Positions 7,393-13,930 of a stretch of DNA of 19,546 bases are shown here, one piece after another. The notes beneath the pieces were generated by a model, which ran no database searches, was not told the DNA's origin, and was given only the letters and a program-made list of their open reading frames with translations. Every line of letters starts with the position of its first letter. Positions within the stretch are counted from its first letter, which is position 1. Source of the DNA: Bacillota bacterium (lineage in GTDB: Bacteria; Bacillota; Clostridia; Christensenellales; Aristaeellaceae); NCBI GenBank assembly GCA_023460055.1, contig JAEWRJ010000184.1:1-19546 (forward strand), read 5' to 3'. Made by a program: the position numbers and the translations under genes.

Positions 7393-7401
7393 ATTATAGC
7401 A
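7393..7401 (-). promoter_or_regulatory. Extended -10 promoter of mobB
   Basis: TGCTATAAT on the minus strand is a consensus extended -10. The -35 region is GC-rich and poor. The predicted start near 7386 decides the mobB start at 7361. Confidence 0.6.
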
Positions 7402-7495
7402 CAGGCGCGCTGGCCGCGTGATCCGTCCCCTGATTGATTTTGCCTAATTGAATTTAATTTAGCCTTGTTTTGTGCATATACTCACATATTTGCGC

Positions 7496-7524
7496 TTTAC
7501 AGGAGACAGAGGCGCTGATATAAT
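7496..7524 (+). promoter_or_regulatory. Sigma-70 promoter of the tat operon
   Basis: -35 TTTACA (7496-7501), 17-base spacer, -10 TATAAT (7519-7524) preceded by TGA (TGn extended -10). The transcript would start near 7531, about 19 bases before the TTG start of the first tat gene. The stretch 7402-7495 between the two divergent promoters is AT-rich with no other clear element. Confidence 0.82.
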
Positions 7525-7549
7525 TGTCATGTATAAGGAGGGGGCTGCA

Positions 7550-7870
7550 TTGTTCAACATTGGTTTTTCTGAGCTGATCGTCATCCTCCTTGTCGCTTTT
7601 ATTATCGTAGGGCCCAAGGATCTGCCCAAAGTGGCCCGCACGCTGGGTCGTTGGGTCAGGATGGGAAAGCAGATGTACAACGATTTTAAAAGTGAAATGG
7701 GGCTGGATGAAACAGCGGACGAGTTGATGGAAGTGAAGCGCGACATGGATAAAACCATACGTGAGGCCGATCCCAGCGTTGAGCTGCGCAAGATCCAGCG
7801 TGATACGGAGAAAGCCGTTCGGGATGCCGAGCAGGCGGTCCGTATCAAAAAGCCCCCGATTGATCGCTGA
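7550..7870 (+). CDS. tatB: TatA/TatB-like twin-arginine translocase subunit (long)
   Basis: A single-span Tat component of 106 residues. It begins FNIGFSELIVILLVAFIIVGPKDLP, a short transmembrane helix (residues 5-20) with the hinge GPKDLP, then an amphipathic helix (KVARTLGRWVRMGKQM) and a long charged, coiled-coil-like cytoplasmic tail. The length and the F-x-IG-x-x-EL start are TatB-like, though in Gram-positives such proteins may serve as a second TatA. The start is TTG at 7550: AAGGAGG lies eight bases upstream, whereas the upstream in-frame ATG at 7529 has no site and sits at or before the predicted transcription start. It is the first gene of tatB-tatA-tatC. Confidence 0.88.
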   Translation: MFNIGFSELIVILLVAFIIVGPKDLPKVARTLGRWVRMGKQMYNDFKSEMGLDETADELMEVKRDMDKTIREADPSVELRKIQRDTEKAVRDAEQAVRIKKPPIDR

Positions 7871-7906
7871 CAGCAAAGGTGACATGATCCATAAGGAGGA
7901 AACAAG

Positions 7907-8089
7907 ATGCGTATTGGTCCTACGGAGATTCTTCTGATTCTTGTATTGGCGCTCGTATTGTACGGCGGCGGCAAGCTGGCCGGCGTGGGAAAGGCTTTGG
8001 GGCAGAGCATTCGTGAGTTTAAGAAGGAAGTCAGCCCTGACGATGAAAAGGCCAAGGAAGGCAAAAAAGACGGGGAAGATAAGGCCTGA
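7907..8089 (+). CDS. tatA: TatA twin-arginine translocase subunit
   Basis: A 60-residue pore-forming Tat subunit. Residues 1-6 are periplasmic, 7-21 form the membrane helix (EILLILVLALVLYGG), followed by a hinge and an amphipathic helix (KLAGVGKALGQSIREFKKEV) and a short charged tail. The usual FGPKKLPELG hinge appears as YGGGKLAGVG, so both the Phe and the Pro are changed, but the KALG-x-SIREFKKE block is canonical. A strong AAGGAGG precedes the ATG. It lies 36 bases after the TatB-like gene and 5 bases before tatC. Confidence 0.93.
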   Translation: MRIGPTEILLILVLALVLYGGGKLAGVGKALGQSIREFKKEVSPDDEKAKEGKKDGEDKA

Positions 8090-8094
8090 TCCCT

Positions 8095-8847
8095 ATGGCT
8101 GAATCAAACGCGGCAGACAATCAGATCAGGCGTCTGAGAAAAGAAGCGCTGATCGGACATGTGCATGCGCTGCGGCGGATGCTGATCATCATCACGGCGA
8201 CAATAGCTGTTGTTTTTGTCGCCATGTTCTATCAGATGAGCTCGCAGCTGGCGGTTTTTTTGCTGCGCCCGCTGGTTGCCCGCGGCATTGATGTGATCGC
8301 CACCAAGGTGTCCGAGTCCCTGGTGATGCAGATGAAGGTCTGCCTGGTGGCGGCCTTGATCTGCTCGATGCCCATGATCATCTACCAGATCTGGGATTTT
8401 GCGGCGCCGGCCCTCTACCCGCAGGAGAAGCGCGGATTTTGGCTGATCTTTCTGTCCATGCTGCTGCTGTTTGCCGTTGGCATTGTGTTTGCTTACCTGT
8501 TTGTCTTCCCGTTGGCGATCGATCTGTTTTATGAGGCGGGGCATGGCGTGGCGGAAGCCATGTGGTCCGTGAACGATTATTTTAATTTCGTTCTGGGCTT
8601 TCTGCTGCCCTTCGGGCTGATGTTCGAGCTGCCCGTCGTTGTCTGGCTGCTGGCCAAAAACGGCAAAGTGACCGGCGCGGGCATGAACAAAAGCCGAAAG
8701 TATTTTATACTGTCAGCCGCTGTTGTTGCAGCCATCCTGACTCCACCCGACATCGTAAGCCAGACACTTCTGCTGGTTCCCCTGCTGGTATTGTATGAGA
8801 TCAGCGCCCTGGTCGTCAGGTTTGTGAAGCCCAAAGCGGTTCATTAG
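8095..8847 (+). CDS. tatC: TatC twin-arginine translocase receptor subunit
   Basis: The multispanning Tat receptor, 250 residues with about six membrane helices. Conserved features are the HVHALRRML N-terminal loop, MIIYQIWDFAAPALYPQEKRG (the F-x-AP-x-LY-x-x-E block, with the conserved Glu present), VFPLAIDLF, LPFGLMFELPVVVWLL and LTPPDIVSQTLL with the conserved Asp. In E. coli the N-terminal loop is HLIELRKRL, where Glu15 helps bind the twin-arginine signal; here that position is Ala while the Arg is kept. It is the last gene of the tat operon and is followed by a terminator. Confidence 0.96.
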   Translation: MAESNAADNQIRRLRKEALIGHVHALRRMLIIITATIAVVFVAMFYQMSSQLAVFLLRPLVARGIDVIATKVSESLVMQMKVCLVAALICSMPMIIYQIWDFAAPALYPQEKRGFWLIFLSMLLLFAVGIVFAYLFVFPLAIDLFYEAGHGVAEAMWSVNDYFNFVLGFLLPFGLMFELPVVVWLLAKNGKVTGAGMNKSRKYFILSAAVVAAILTPPDIVSQTLLLVPLLVLYEISALVVRFVKPKAVH

Positions 8848-8898
8848 AGCAGATTCTTTTCCTGGGCCCAGCCGGCTGACTGGGCGCTGGGTATACGC

Positions 8899-8950
8899 AA
8901 GACCGGAGCTTCCGCTGTGTTAACAGTGAAAGCCCCGGTCTTGTTCTATA
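8899..8950 (+). terminator. Terminator after tatC
   Basis: AAGACCGG (8899-8906) pairs with CCGGTCTT (8935-8942), with inner pairing of GCTT/AAGC and CTGT/ACAG, followed by TTGTTCTATATT. It lies between the converging tat and eut operons and may work in both directions, though the T-run is better on the plus strand. A second GC-rich stem, CCCAGC (8867-8872) with GCTGGG (8886-8891), lies just upstream. Confidence 0.75.
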
Positions 8951-8999
8951 TTCCAGGCAGAAAGCTGAATGACTCCACCGCTTACGCGATGATCAGGGA

Positions 9000-9851
9000 T
9001 TATTCCTCCAGTGTGATGCCGCAGGCTTTCAGCGTATCGCGGGCCAGCGGCGTGATCAGCTGACCCGGCAAGCGCTTGAGAGAGCGCACGCCTTCCCGCT
9101 TGAACCCTATGACGTGCTGTTCGGTGATCAGGTGGTCCGGGCAGCTGTATGCTCCGCTGTCCATGGTAGCACAGGAAGGCTGATCATGGCTTTGCGCGGC
9201 AATATTTATCCCGGCGATGCGGCAGACCGCGTCCTTGCCGATGCCCGCTGCGTTGGCCTCATCGGTGTCAATATGCAGGGCCAAGGCGGACGTCTGACTG
9301 ACCCGGACCACGACCCCTTCCAATATCAGCGGCCTGATGCCCGCCAGGCGGATGGACAGTTCCTGGCCGTCCGCGATCCCCAGCCGCTGTGCGTCCTGCG
9401 GCGCGGCATGCAGGTGGCGCTTGGCGATGATGGCGGCTTTGCGGCAGATGATCCTGTCGCCTGCCTGGATATGGATCTGCGCCGCGTCCTTCAGGTCACC
9501 CGAGAGCCGGACGGGGGCCAGGAGGCCAAGCTCGCGCGCGTCGGTCGCGGAGATCTCGGCCTGCGTCTGCTTTCGCAGGGGGCCCAGCACCGCCACGTTA
9601 TCGATCATCCCCTTGGGGCCGATCAGCCTGACGCGCAGGGAGGACAGGTACTGGCCCGGCTGCGATATGGAGCGGCTGTTCACAAGATCCGAAGCGCCGG
9701 TCAGCTCCAGCAGATCTTCCTTGGACAGGTGGACGTGCCGGGCCGATATTTCAGCCGGTATATCCTCAGAGGATGAAGGCGCGTGCGGTTGCTGCTCCGC
9801 CTCCAGCCTTGAGAGTACGGCCTCGATGATGGCATTGATATCCTGTTGCAT
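9000..9851 (-). CDS. pduL: PduL-type phosphotransacylase with extra C-terminal module
   Basis: This enzyme converts acetyl-CoA and phosphate to acetyl phosphate and CoA inside the microcompartment. It has 283 residues against about 210 for Salmonella PduL. Residues 3-19 (QDINAIIEAVLSRLEAE) look like an amphipathic encapsulation peptide, followed by a Pro/Ser linker. Two PduL domains follow: SARHVHLS with zinc-site His39 and His41, RHLHAAPQDA with His146 and His148, and LHIDTDEANA with His193. The extension after about 215 has a Cys-containing linker, then LITEQHVIGF...LPGQLITPLARDTL, a module that also starts EutT and EutQ. It is the last gene of the operon, eight bases after eutT, with GGAGG before the ATG. 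Confidence 0.92.
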   Translation of the reverse strand: MQQDINAIIEAVLSRLEAEQQPHAPSSSEDIPAEISARHVHLSKEDLLELTGASDLVNSRSISQPGQYLSSLRVRLIGPKGMIDNVAVLGPLRKQTQAEISATDARELGLLAPVRLSGDLKDAAQIHIQAGDRIICRKAAIIAKRHLHAAPQDAQRLGIADGQELSIRLAGIRPLILEGVVVRVSQTSALALHIDTDEANAAGIGKDAVCRIAGINIAAQSHDQPSCATMDSGAYSCPDHLITEQHVIGFKREGVRSLKRLPGQLITPLARDTLKACGITLEE

Positions 9852-9859
9852 AGCGCCTC

Positions 9860-10525
9860 CTATTTTTGCTGCGCCGCGCGCAGCTGGAGCACATAAAAGT
9901 AGCTGGACAACCTGTTGAGCGCCAGCAGAGCATCTTCGTGACGGATATAGTCTTTCTGCCGCCAGGCCGCGATGGCGGCCAGCTCGGTCTCTCTGGCCAG
10001 CGCGCGCAGGCGGTTGAGCTGCGCCGCGAACAGGCCCTGCTCAGGTGCCGGCAGGATATGGCCGGACAGCCCGTAGCGCTCCGGGTGATGGGAGCTTGAG
10101 CGCACTTCCTCCGCCGTCATGCCGTCCAGCGTCCAGGGGGGCAGGGGGCAGTCCTTCACATCGGCGGCCAGCACCTCCTTTGCCAGCTGCAGCGCGTCCC
10201 GCAGGGGCACTGAGAAGGAGGACGGGCAGGTGATCATCAGGATCAGGATCTCCGCCTCCAATGTATCCAGCTTGCCGCGCAGTGCGATGGCGGGATGGGC
10301 TTTTGATACCAGCTCCCGGCTGTTCAAGTGGGTCATGTGCTCCGGTTTTGACGAGCCGGGCGCGGCCTGCGGCCCCTGCCGCCCGGTGCCCTGCTGGTAC
10401 AGCTTCAGGTCCATCAGGTACTGTCGGGCGGAGGGCGTCAGCATACAGCCTGAAGGCAGCTCATAGCTCCCCGGCAGACCGCTTGAAAACTGCTCCCGCA
10501 GCTCAGCTTCGGTGATGTAGCGCAT
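9860..10525 (-). CDS. eutT: EutT, corrinoid adenosyltransferase
   Basis: This enzyme makes adenosylcobalamin from ATP and cobalamin, the cofactor of ethanolamine ammonia-lyase. It has 221 residues; Salmonella EutT has about 267. The N-terminal module YITEAELR...LPSGCMLTPSARQ is EutT-like. KPEHMTHLNSRELVSKAHP, ALRGKLDTLEAEI and the C-terminal ALNRLSSYFYVLQL match the family. The Cys-rich HX11CCX2C metal site of Salmonella EutT is absent: the segment between residues 41 and 61 has no cysteine. Some Firmicutes EutT enzymes are known to lack this site and work without a bound metal. It lies between the BMC-H genes and pduL in the operon. Confidence 0.9.
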   Translation of the reverse strand: MRYITEAELREQFSSGLPGSYELPSGCMLTPSARQYLMDLKLYQQGTGRQGPQAAPGSSKPEHMTHLNSRELVSKAHPAIALRGKLDTLEAEILILMITCPSSFSVPLRDALQLAKEVLAADVKDCPLPPWTLDGMTAEEVRSSSHHPERYGLSGHILPAPEQGLFAAQLNRLRALARETELAAIAAWRQKDYIRHEDALLALNRLSSYFYVLQLRAAQQK

Positions 10526-10576
10526 GATAAAACAACTCCCTTCACGAGGAGAATGACATTAACGCCGCGGGCGGTT

Positions 10577-10861
10577 TTAGTCCAGATGGGGCAGAATGCT
10601 CTCCAGTTCATCATGGGGACGGGGGATGACATGCACGCTGATCAGTTCGCCGACGCGCTGCGCGGCGGCCGCGCCCGCATCCGTCGCTGCTTTAACAGCG
10701 CCGACATCGCCGCGCACCATCACGGTGACCAGCCCGCCGCCAACGTGTACCTTGCCGATCAGGGAGACGTTGGCCGCCTTGACCATCGCGTCAGCCGCCT
10801 CGATCGAGCCGACCAGACCCTTTGTTTCCACCATGCCCAGAGCGATCTTTTCACGATCCAT
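10577..10861 (-). CDS. eutM: BMC-H hexameric shell protein, copy 2 (EutM/PduA-like)
   Basis: A microcompartment facet protein of 94 residues and one BMC domain. It begins MDREKIALGMVETKGLVGSI; the pore loop is HVGGGLV (39-45), and it ends in the VISVHVIPRPHDELE-like edge strand (ISVHVIPRPHDEL). The small, glycine-lined pore suits passage of small polar molecules such as ethanolamine. The start is placed at 10861, where AGGAGG lies seven bases upstream and the sequence aligns with the neighbouring copy. It differs from that copy at only a few residues (Asp2/Asn, Ile/Val before SVHV, and the C-terminal HLD against TLDS). It lies 29 bases after the other copy and 51 before eutT. Confidence 0.96.
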   Translation of the reverse strand: MDREKIALGMVETKGLVGSIEAADAMVKAANVSLIGKVHVGGGLVTVMVRGDVGAVKAATDAGAAAAQRVGELISVHVIPRPHDELESILPHLD

Positions 10862-10890
10862 TGCATTTCCTCCTGTTGCGATCAATGGCT

Positions 10891-11178
10891 TCAGCTGTCA
10901 AGTGTCGGTAGAATACTTTCCAGTTCATCATGGGGACGGGGGATAACATGCACGCTGACCAGTTCGCCGACGCGCTGGGCGGCAGCCGCGCCCGCGTCCG
11001 TCGCTGCCTTGACGGCACCGACATCGCCGCGCACCATCACGGTGACCAGCCCGCCGCCAACGTGTACCTTGCCGATCAGGCTGACATTGGCCGCCTTGAC
11101 CATCGCGTCAGCCGCCTCGATCGAGCCGACCAGTCCTTTTGTTTCCACCATACCCAGGGCAATCTTCTCGCGGTTCAT
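10891..11178 (-). CDS. eutM: BMC-H hexameric shell protein, copy 1 (EutM/PduA-like)
   Basis: A facet protein of 95 residues with a single BMC domain, starting MNREKIALGMVETKGLVGSI and with the pore loop HVGGGLV. It is nearly identical to the next gene in the operon, so the two products should mix in the same shell facets. GGGAGG precedes the ATG at the usual distance. It follows eutE by 30 bases. Two such copies can raise the dose of the main shell tile or give mixed hexamers; the sequence offers no sign that their pores differ. Confidence 0.96.
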   Translation of the reverse strand: MNREKIALGMVETKGLVGSIEAADAMVKAANVSLIGKVHVGGGLVTVMVRGDVGAVKAATDAGAAAAQRVGELVSVHVIPRPHDELESILPTLDS

Positions 11179-11208
11179 TTTATTCCTCCCAAATTATGTA
11201 TAATTTTG

Positions 11209-12681
11209 TTAATATCCTTGACGTATCTGGCGGAGCACGGCCTCAACGATCTGCTCGCGCTGGGCGGCGCTGAGCTCTTCTTCGCGGTGCTCCGGGGCGG
11301 AAACAGAGGCTTTGCCGCCCCCGACATCCTCCGGCTCGATCAGGCCCCAGGCTGCCCGGCGTACCTGGTAGAGATGGTGCACCGTGACGTTGTCGCTGGT
11401 GGCGGAACCGCCGACCGCTCCGCAGCCCAGTGTCAGCGAAGGCATGATGCCAGTGCTGGCGCCTATGCCGCCCTGCGTGGATCCGGTGTTGATCAGCAGG
11501 CGGGAGACCGGCTTCTTCAGCAGGAAGGCGCGCACAAGCTCCGGGTTTTCGGTGTGGATCGCGCAGCTGTGACCCAGACCCGCGAAGCGGATCAGCTCCA
11601 TGCAGCGCTCACAGGCCTTTTGCCAGTCGGGCTCGGTGTAGAAGGCCAGGATGGGCGACAGCTTTTCGATGGAGAAGGGATATTCCCTGCCAACGTGCTC
11701 CTGATGACACAGGAGCACGCGCGTGGTCTGCGGCACCTGGATGCCGGCCATCCCGGCGATATCCAGGGCGCTGCGTCCGACAATGCGGGGATTAACGGTG
11801 TCGCTGCCCGGCCTCATGATGAGCGCGGCCAGTTTTTTCTCTTCCTCGCCTGACACGAAGTAGCCGCCCTGCTTTTTGAATTCCGCAACCACCTGGTCGC
11901 GGATGCAGGTTTCTGTCACGATTGCCTGCTCGGAAGCGCAGACGGTACCGTTGTCAAAGGTCTTACTGGCTATGATGCGCCGCACGGCCGCGGGGATATC
12001 GCAGGTGCGCTCGATAAAGGCGGGCACATTGCCGGGGCCGACGCCGAGCGCCGGGGAGCCGGAGGAATACGCCGCCTTGACCATCGTGGAACCGCCTGTG
12101 GCCAGGATCATGTTGCTCAGCTTCATCAGCTCCGCCGTGCCTACGAGGGTGGGCAGAGTCATCATGCCGATCAGCCCCTCCGGGCCGCCTTTCTTTCGGA
12201 TTGCCTCATTGAGGACTCGCACCGTTTCCCCGATGCATTTGATCGCGGCGGGGTGGGGAGAGATGATCAGGGCATTGCCTGCCTTGATCGCGATCAGCGC
12301 CTTGAAAATTGCGGTTGAGGTAGGGTTGGTGCTTGGCACCAGCCCCGCGACCACGCCCATGGGCACTGCCGCTTCCCATATCCTTTTCTCCGGAATCTCG
12401 TTGATGACGCCGATGGTCTTCGCGTCCTTGATGGAGGCGTAGACCCTGCGGGCGGCGAAGAGATTTTTGGTGATCTTATCCTTTTCCACACCAAAACCCG
12501 TCTCGCTCACAGCCATCTTGGCCAGGGGCGGCGCGGCCTGCTCAGCCGCGCGCGCCATGGCTTCCACCAGGCGGTCAACCTCCCGCTGATCCATGCCGGC
12601 AAGCGTCTCCTGCGCGCGGCGGGCCTGGCGCACGAGGTCTCTGACCTCCTGCACGGAGGCAAGGTCACGGTCAAGTTCCAC
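11209..12681 (-). CDS. eutE: EutE, CoA-acylating acetaldehyde dehydrogenase
   Basis: This enzyme oxidises acetaldehyde with NAD+ and CoA to acetyl-CoA in the microcompartment lumen. It has 490 residues of the aldehyde dehydrogenase superfamily, with PSTNPTSTAIFKALIAIKAGN (cofactor region), GVGPGNVPAFIE, and the catalytic Cys248 in FDNGTVCASEQ. The C-terminus (SAAQREQIVEAVLRQIRQG) follows a charged, flexible linker and looks like an encapsulation peptide. In PduP that peptide is N-terminal. The start is GTG, eight bases after AAGGAG; the ATGs just upstream are in other frames. It lies between the BMC-H fusion and the BMC-H pair. Confidence 0.94.
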   Translation of the reverse strand: MELDRDLASVQEVRDLVRQARRAQETLAGMDQREVDRLVEAMARAAEQAAPPLAKMAVSETGFGVEKDKITKNLFAARRVYASIKDAKTIGVINEIPEKRIWEAAVPMGVVAGLVPSTNPTSTAIFKALIAIKAGNALIISPHPAAIKCIGETVRVLNEAIRKKGGPEGLIGMMTLPTLVGTAELMKLSNMILATGGSTMVKAAYSSGSPALGVGPGNVPAFIERTCDIPAAVRRIIASKTFDNGTVCASEQAIVTETCIRDQVVAEFKKQGGYFVSGEEEKKLAALIMRPGSDTVNPRIVGRSALDIAGMAGIQVPQTTRVLLCHQEHVGREYPFSIEKLSPILAFYTEPDWQKACERCMELIRFAGLGHSCAIHTENPELVRAFLLKKPVSRLLINTGSTQGGIGASTGIMPSLTLGCGAVGGSATSDNVTVHHLYQVRRAAWGLIEPEDVGGGKASVSAPEHREEELSAAQREQIVEAVLRQIRQGY

Positions 12682-12707
12682 GCCATCATCTCCTTTCCGG
12701 GTACTGC

Positions 12708-13238
12708 TTATTTCTCAAAGTACTGCTTCATGCGCTGGAGCAGCAGGGCCTTGTTGGCGTAGCGTATCTCATTGGGGCTCAGAGGAAAGCCGGGCAGCCG
12801 CCTTGCGTACTGCCGCAGGGCGAGGACTTTCCAGCCGCCCAGATCATCCATGCCGGGCGCTTTATCCTCCGGTGCTGCCAAGGCTGCCTCGCACGCAGTG
12901 TTTTCGCAACCCCTCTGGGAGGAGCAACCCCCGCTTGATTCTCCGCCCGTGCCGGGGGATGGATCCGTGACCAGCATGCCAACGACCTCGGGCATCGCCC
13001 GGGGGATGACATGGGCGCTGAATACCGCTCCGACCCGCCGGGCGGCTGCCGCGCCCGCGTCCACCGCGGCCTGCACGGCGGCTACATCCCCCGAAAATCT
13101 GACCATCACCAGGCCGCCGCGCACATAGTCCCTGCCCAGCAGGCGGACCTGCGCGGCTTTCAGCCCGGCATCCGCCGCTTCCAGCGCTGAGACGAGGCCG
13201 ATGGTCTCGATCATGCCAAGCGCGGTCGCTTCCATCAT
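12708..13238 (-). CDS. BMC-H shell protein with Cys linker and helical C-terminal domain (EutK/PduK-like)
   Basis: A shell protein of 176 residues. Residues 4-88 are a BMC domain (ALGMIETIGLVSALEAADAGLKAA). The pore loop is YVRGGLV, so Arg40 replaces a small residue of the usual GGG loop. A flexible linker (about 92-132) is Gly/Ser/Pro-rich and has Cys105, Cys111 and Cys116. Residues 135-176 form a small helical domain with LRQYARRLPGFPLSPNEIRYANK and a basic end. EutK and PduK are also BMC domains with C-terminal extensions (EutK a helix-turn-helix-like one, PduK a Cys-containing one), but this tail is not clearly either. Nucleic acid, Fe-S or cargo binding are possible. ATG at 13235 is an alternative start. 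Confidence 0.85.
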   Translation of the reverse strand: MMEATALGMIETIGLVSALEAADAGLKAAQVRLLGRDYVRGGLVMVRFSGDVAAVQAAVDAGAAAARRVGAVFSAHVIPRAMPEVVGMLVTDPSPGTGGESSGGCSSQRGCENTACEAALAAPEDKAPGMDDLGGWKVLALRQYARRLPGFPLSPNEIRYANKALLLQRMKQYFEK

Positions 13239-13251
13239 AGCGCCCTCCTAA

Positions 13252-13917
13252 TCACAGAGTAAACAGACCTTCAATGGGGTTTCGGGCGATCTCGATCACG
13301 GCCCTTGCAAAGGCCTCGCAGGCCGCTTCGCAGTCCGACTGGCTGCCTGTCAGCAGGGCGCCGCCGAAGTTGGTCGGCGAGGGCGGGCCGTAAAAGGCGC
13401 ACATGTCGACGCGCGCGGCCTTCATCGCCTGGTCCAGGGCATAGATGCTTTCAAGCGGTGGGGCGATCAGGTAGGCCAGGGGCGAGCCCGCCGGGATGCC
13501 GCAGGCGCCTGACAGATAGCTGCCCGTGCGGGAGATACAGCGCGCGTAGTAGACGATGGAGTCGCTGTCGTTGGCGGAGTAAAAGCAGGCTTCCTTTTCA
13601 ATCATCTGCCGGGCCGCGCGCAGGCCGCTTTCCACTTCGGAAGGTGAGGGGCCGGCCAGAATGCCCAGAAACTCGCCGGCCAGGGCCGTGTTCGCGTTGG
13701 CGGCGCCCGCGTACATGGACTGGGCGTAGCAGACGGACACGCAGGCCATTTTGGTGGCCTCATCCAGCGCTGTATAGCCCACATCATCGCTGTCGCAGGT
13801 GATCAGGCCGATGGAGCTGACGGAGGCGTCCAGCTGCAGCCTGGATCTCAGCTCTGCGTCCAGACTTGGGATCACGTGCATGGAAAGCACCCTGGATGGT
13901 ATCCTGTCGCCCTGCAT
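13252..13917 (-). CDS. eutL: EutL, tandem-domain trimeric shell protein (BMC-T)
   Basis: A facet protein of 221 residues with two circularly permuted BMC domains, forming trimers with a gated central pore in known homologues. EutL blocks include KMACVSVCYAQSMYAGAANAN (57-77), EFLGILAGPSPSEVESGL, EKEACFYSANDSDSIVYYA, SRTGSYLSGACGI, YLIAPPLESIYALD and FYGPPSPTNFGGALLTGSQS. Length is typical. AAGGAGG lies seven bases before the ATG. It follows eutC by 13 bases. In E. coli EutL the pore binds ethanolamine, which restricts gating. Confidence 0.95.
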   Translation of the reverse strand: MQGDRIPSRVLSMHVIPSLDAELRSRLQLDASVSSIGLITCDSDDVGYTALDEATKMACVSVCYAQSMYAGAANANTALAGEFLGILAGPSPSEVESGLRAARQMIEKEACFYSANDSDSIVYYARCISRTGSYLSGACGIPAGSPLAYLIAPPLESIYALDQAMKAARVDMCAFYGPPSPTNFGGALLTGSQSDCEAACEAFARAVIEIARNPIEGLFTL

Positions 13918-13930
13918 GGCGTTTCCTCCT

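Larger units (their letters stand above)
10577..11178. repeat. Tandem duplication of a BMC-H gene
   Basis: The two adjacent BMC-H genes are near-identical at DNA level over almost their whole length, with mostly scattered third-position differences. The upstream intergenic segments differ, so the repeated unit is essentially the coding region. Confidence 0.9.

Noticed and set aside
10577..11178. Possible CRISPR or short-repeat array
   Set aside because: The repeat consists of only two copies of a whole coding gene without spacer-like structure.
10553..11853. Plus-strand open frames across the BMC-H pair and eutE
   Set aside because: They repeat internally only because the BMC-H genes are duplicated; they are antisense shadows.
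3843..12681. AOR-family YdhV as an acetaldehyde-handling partner of the eut operon
   Set aside because: The two units are separated by mobB and the tat operon, have separate promoters and face a terminator; nothing in the sequence links them.
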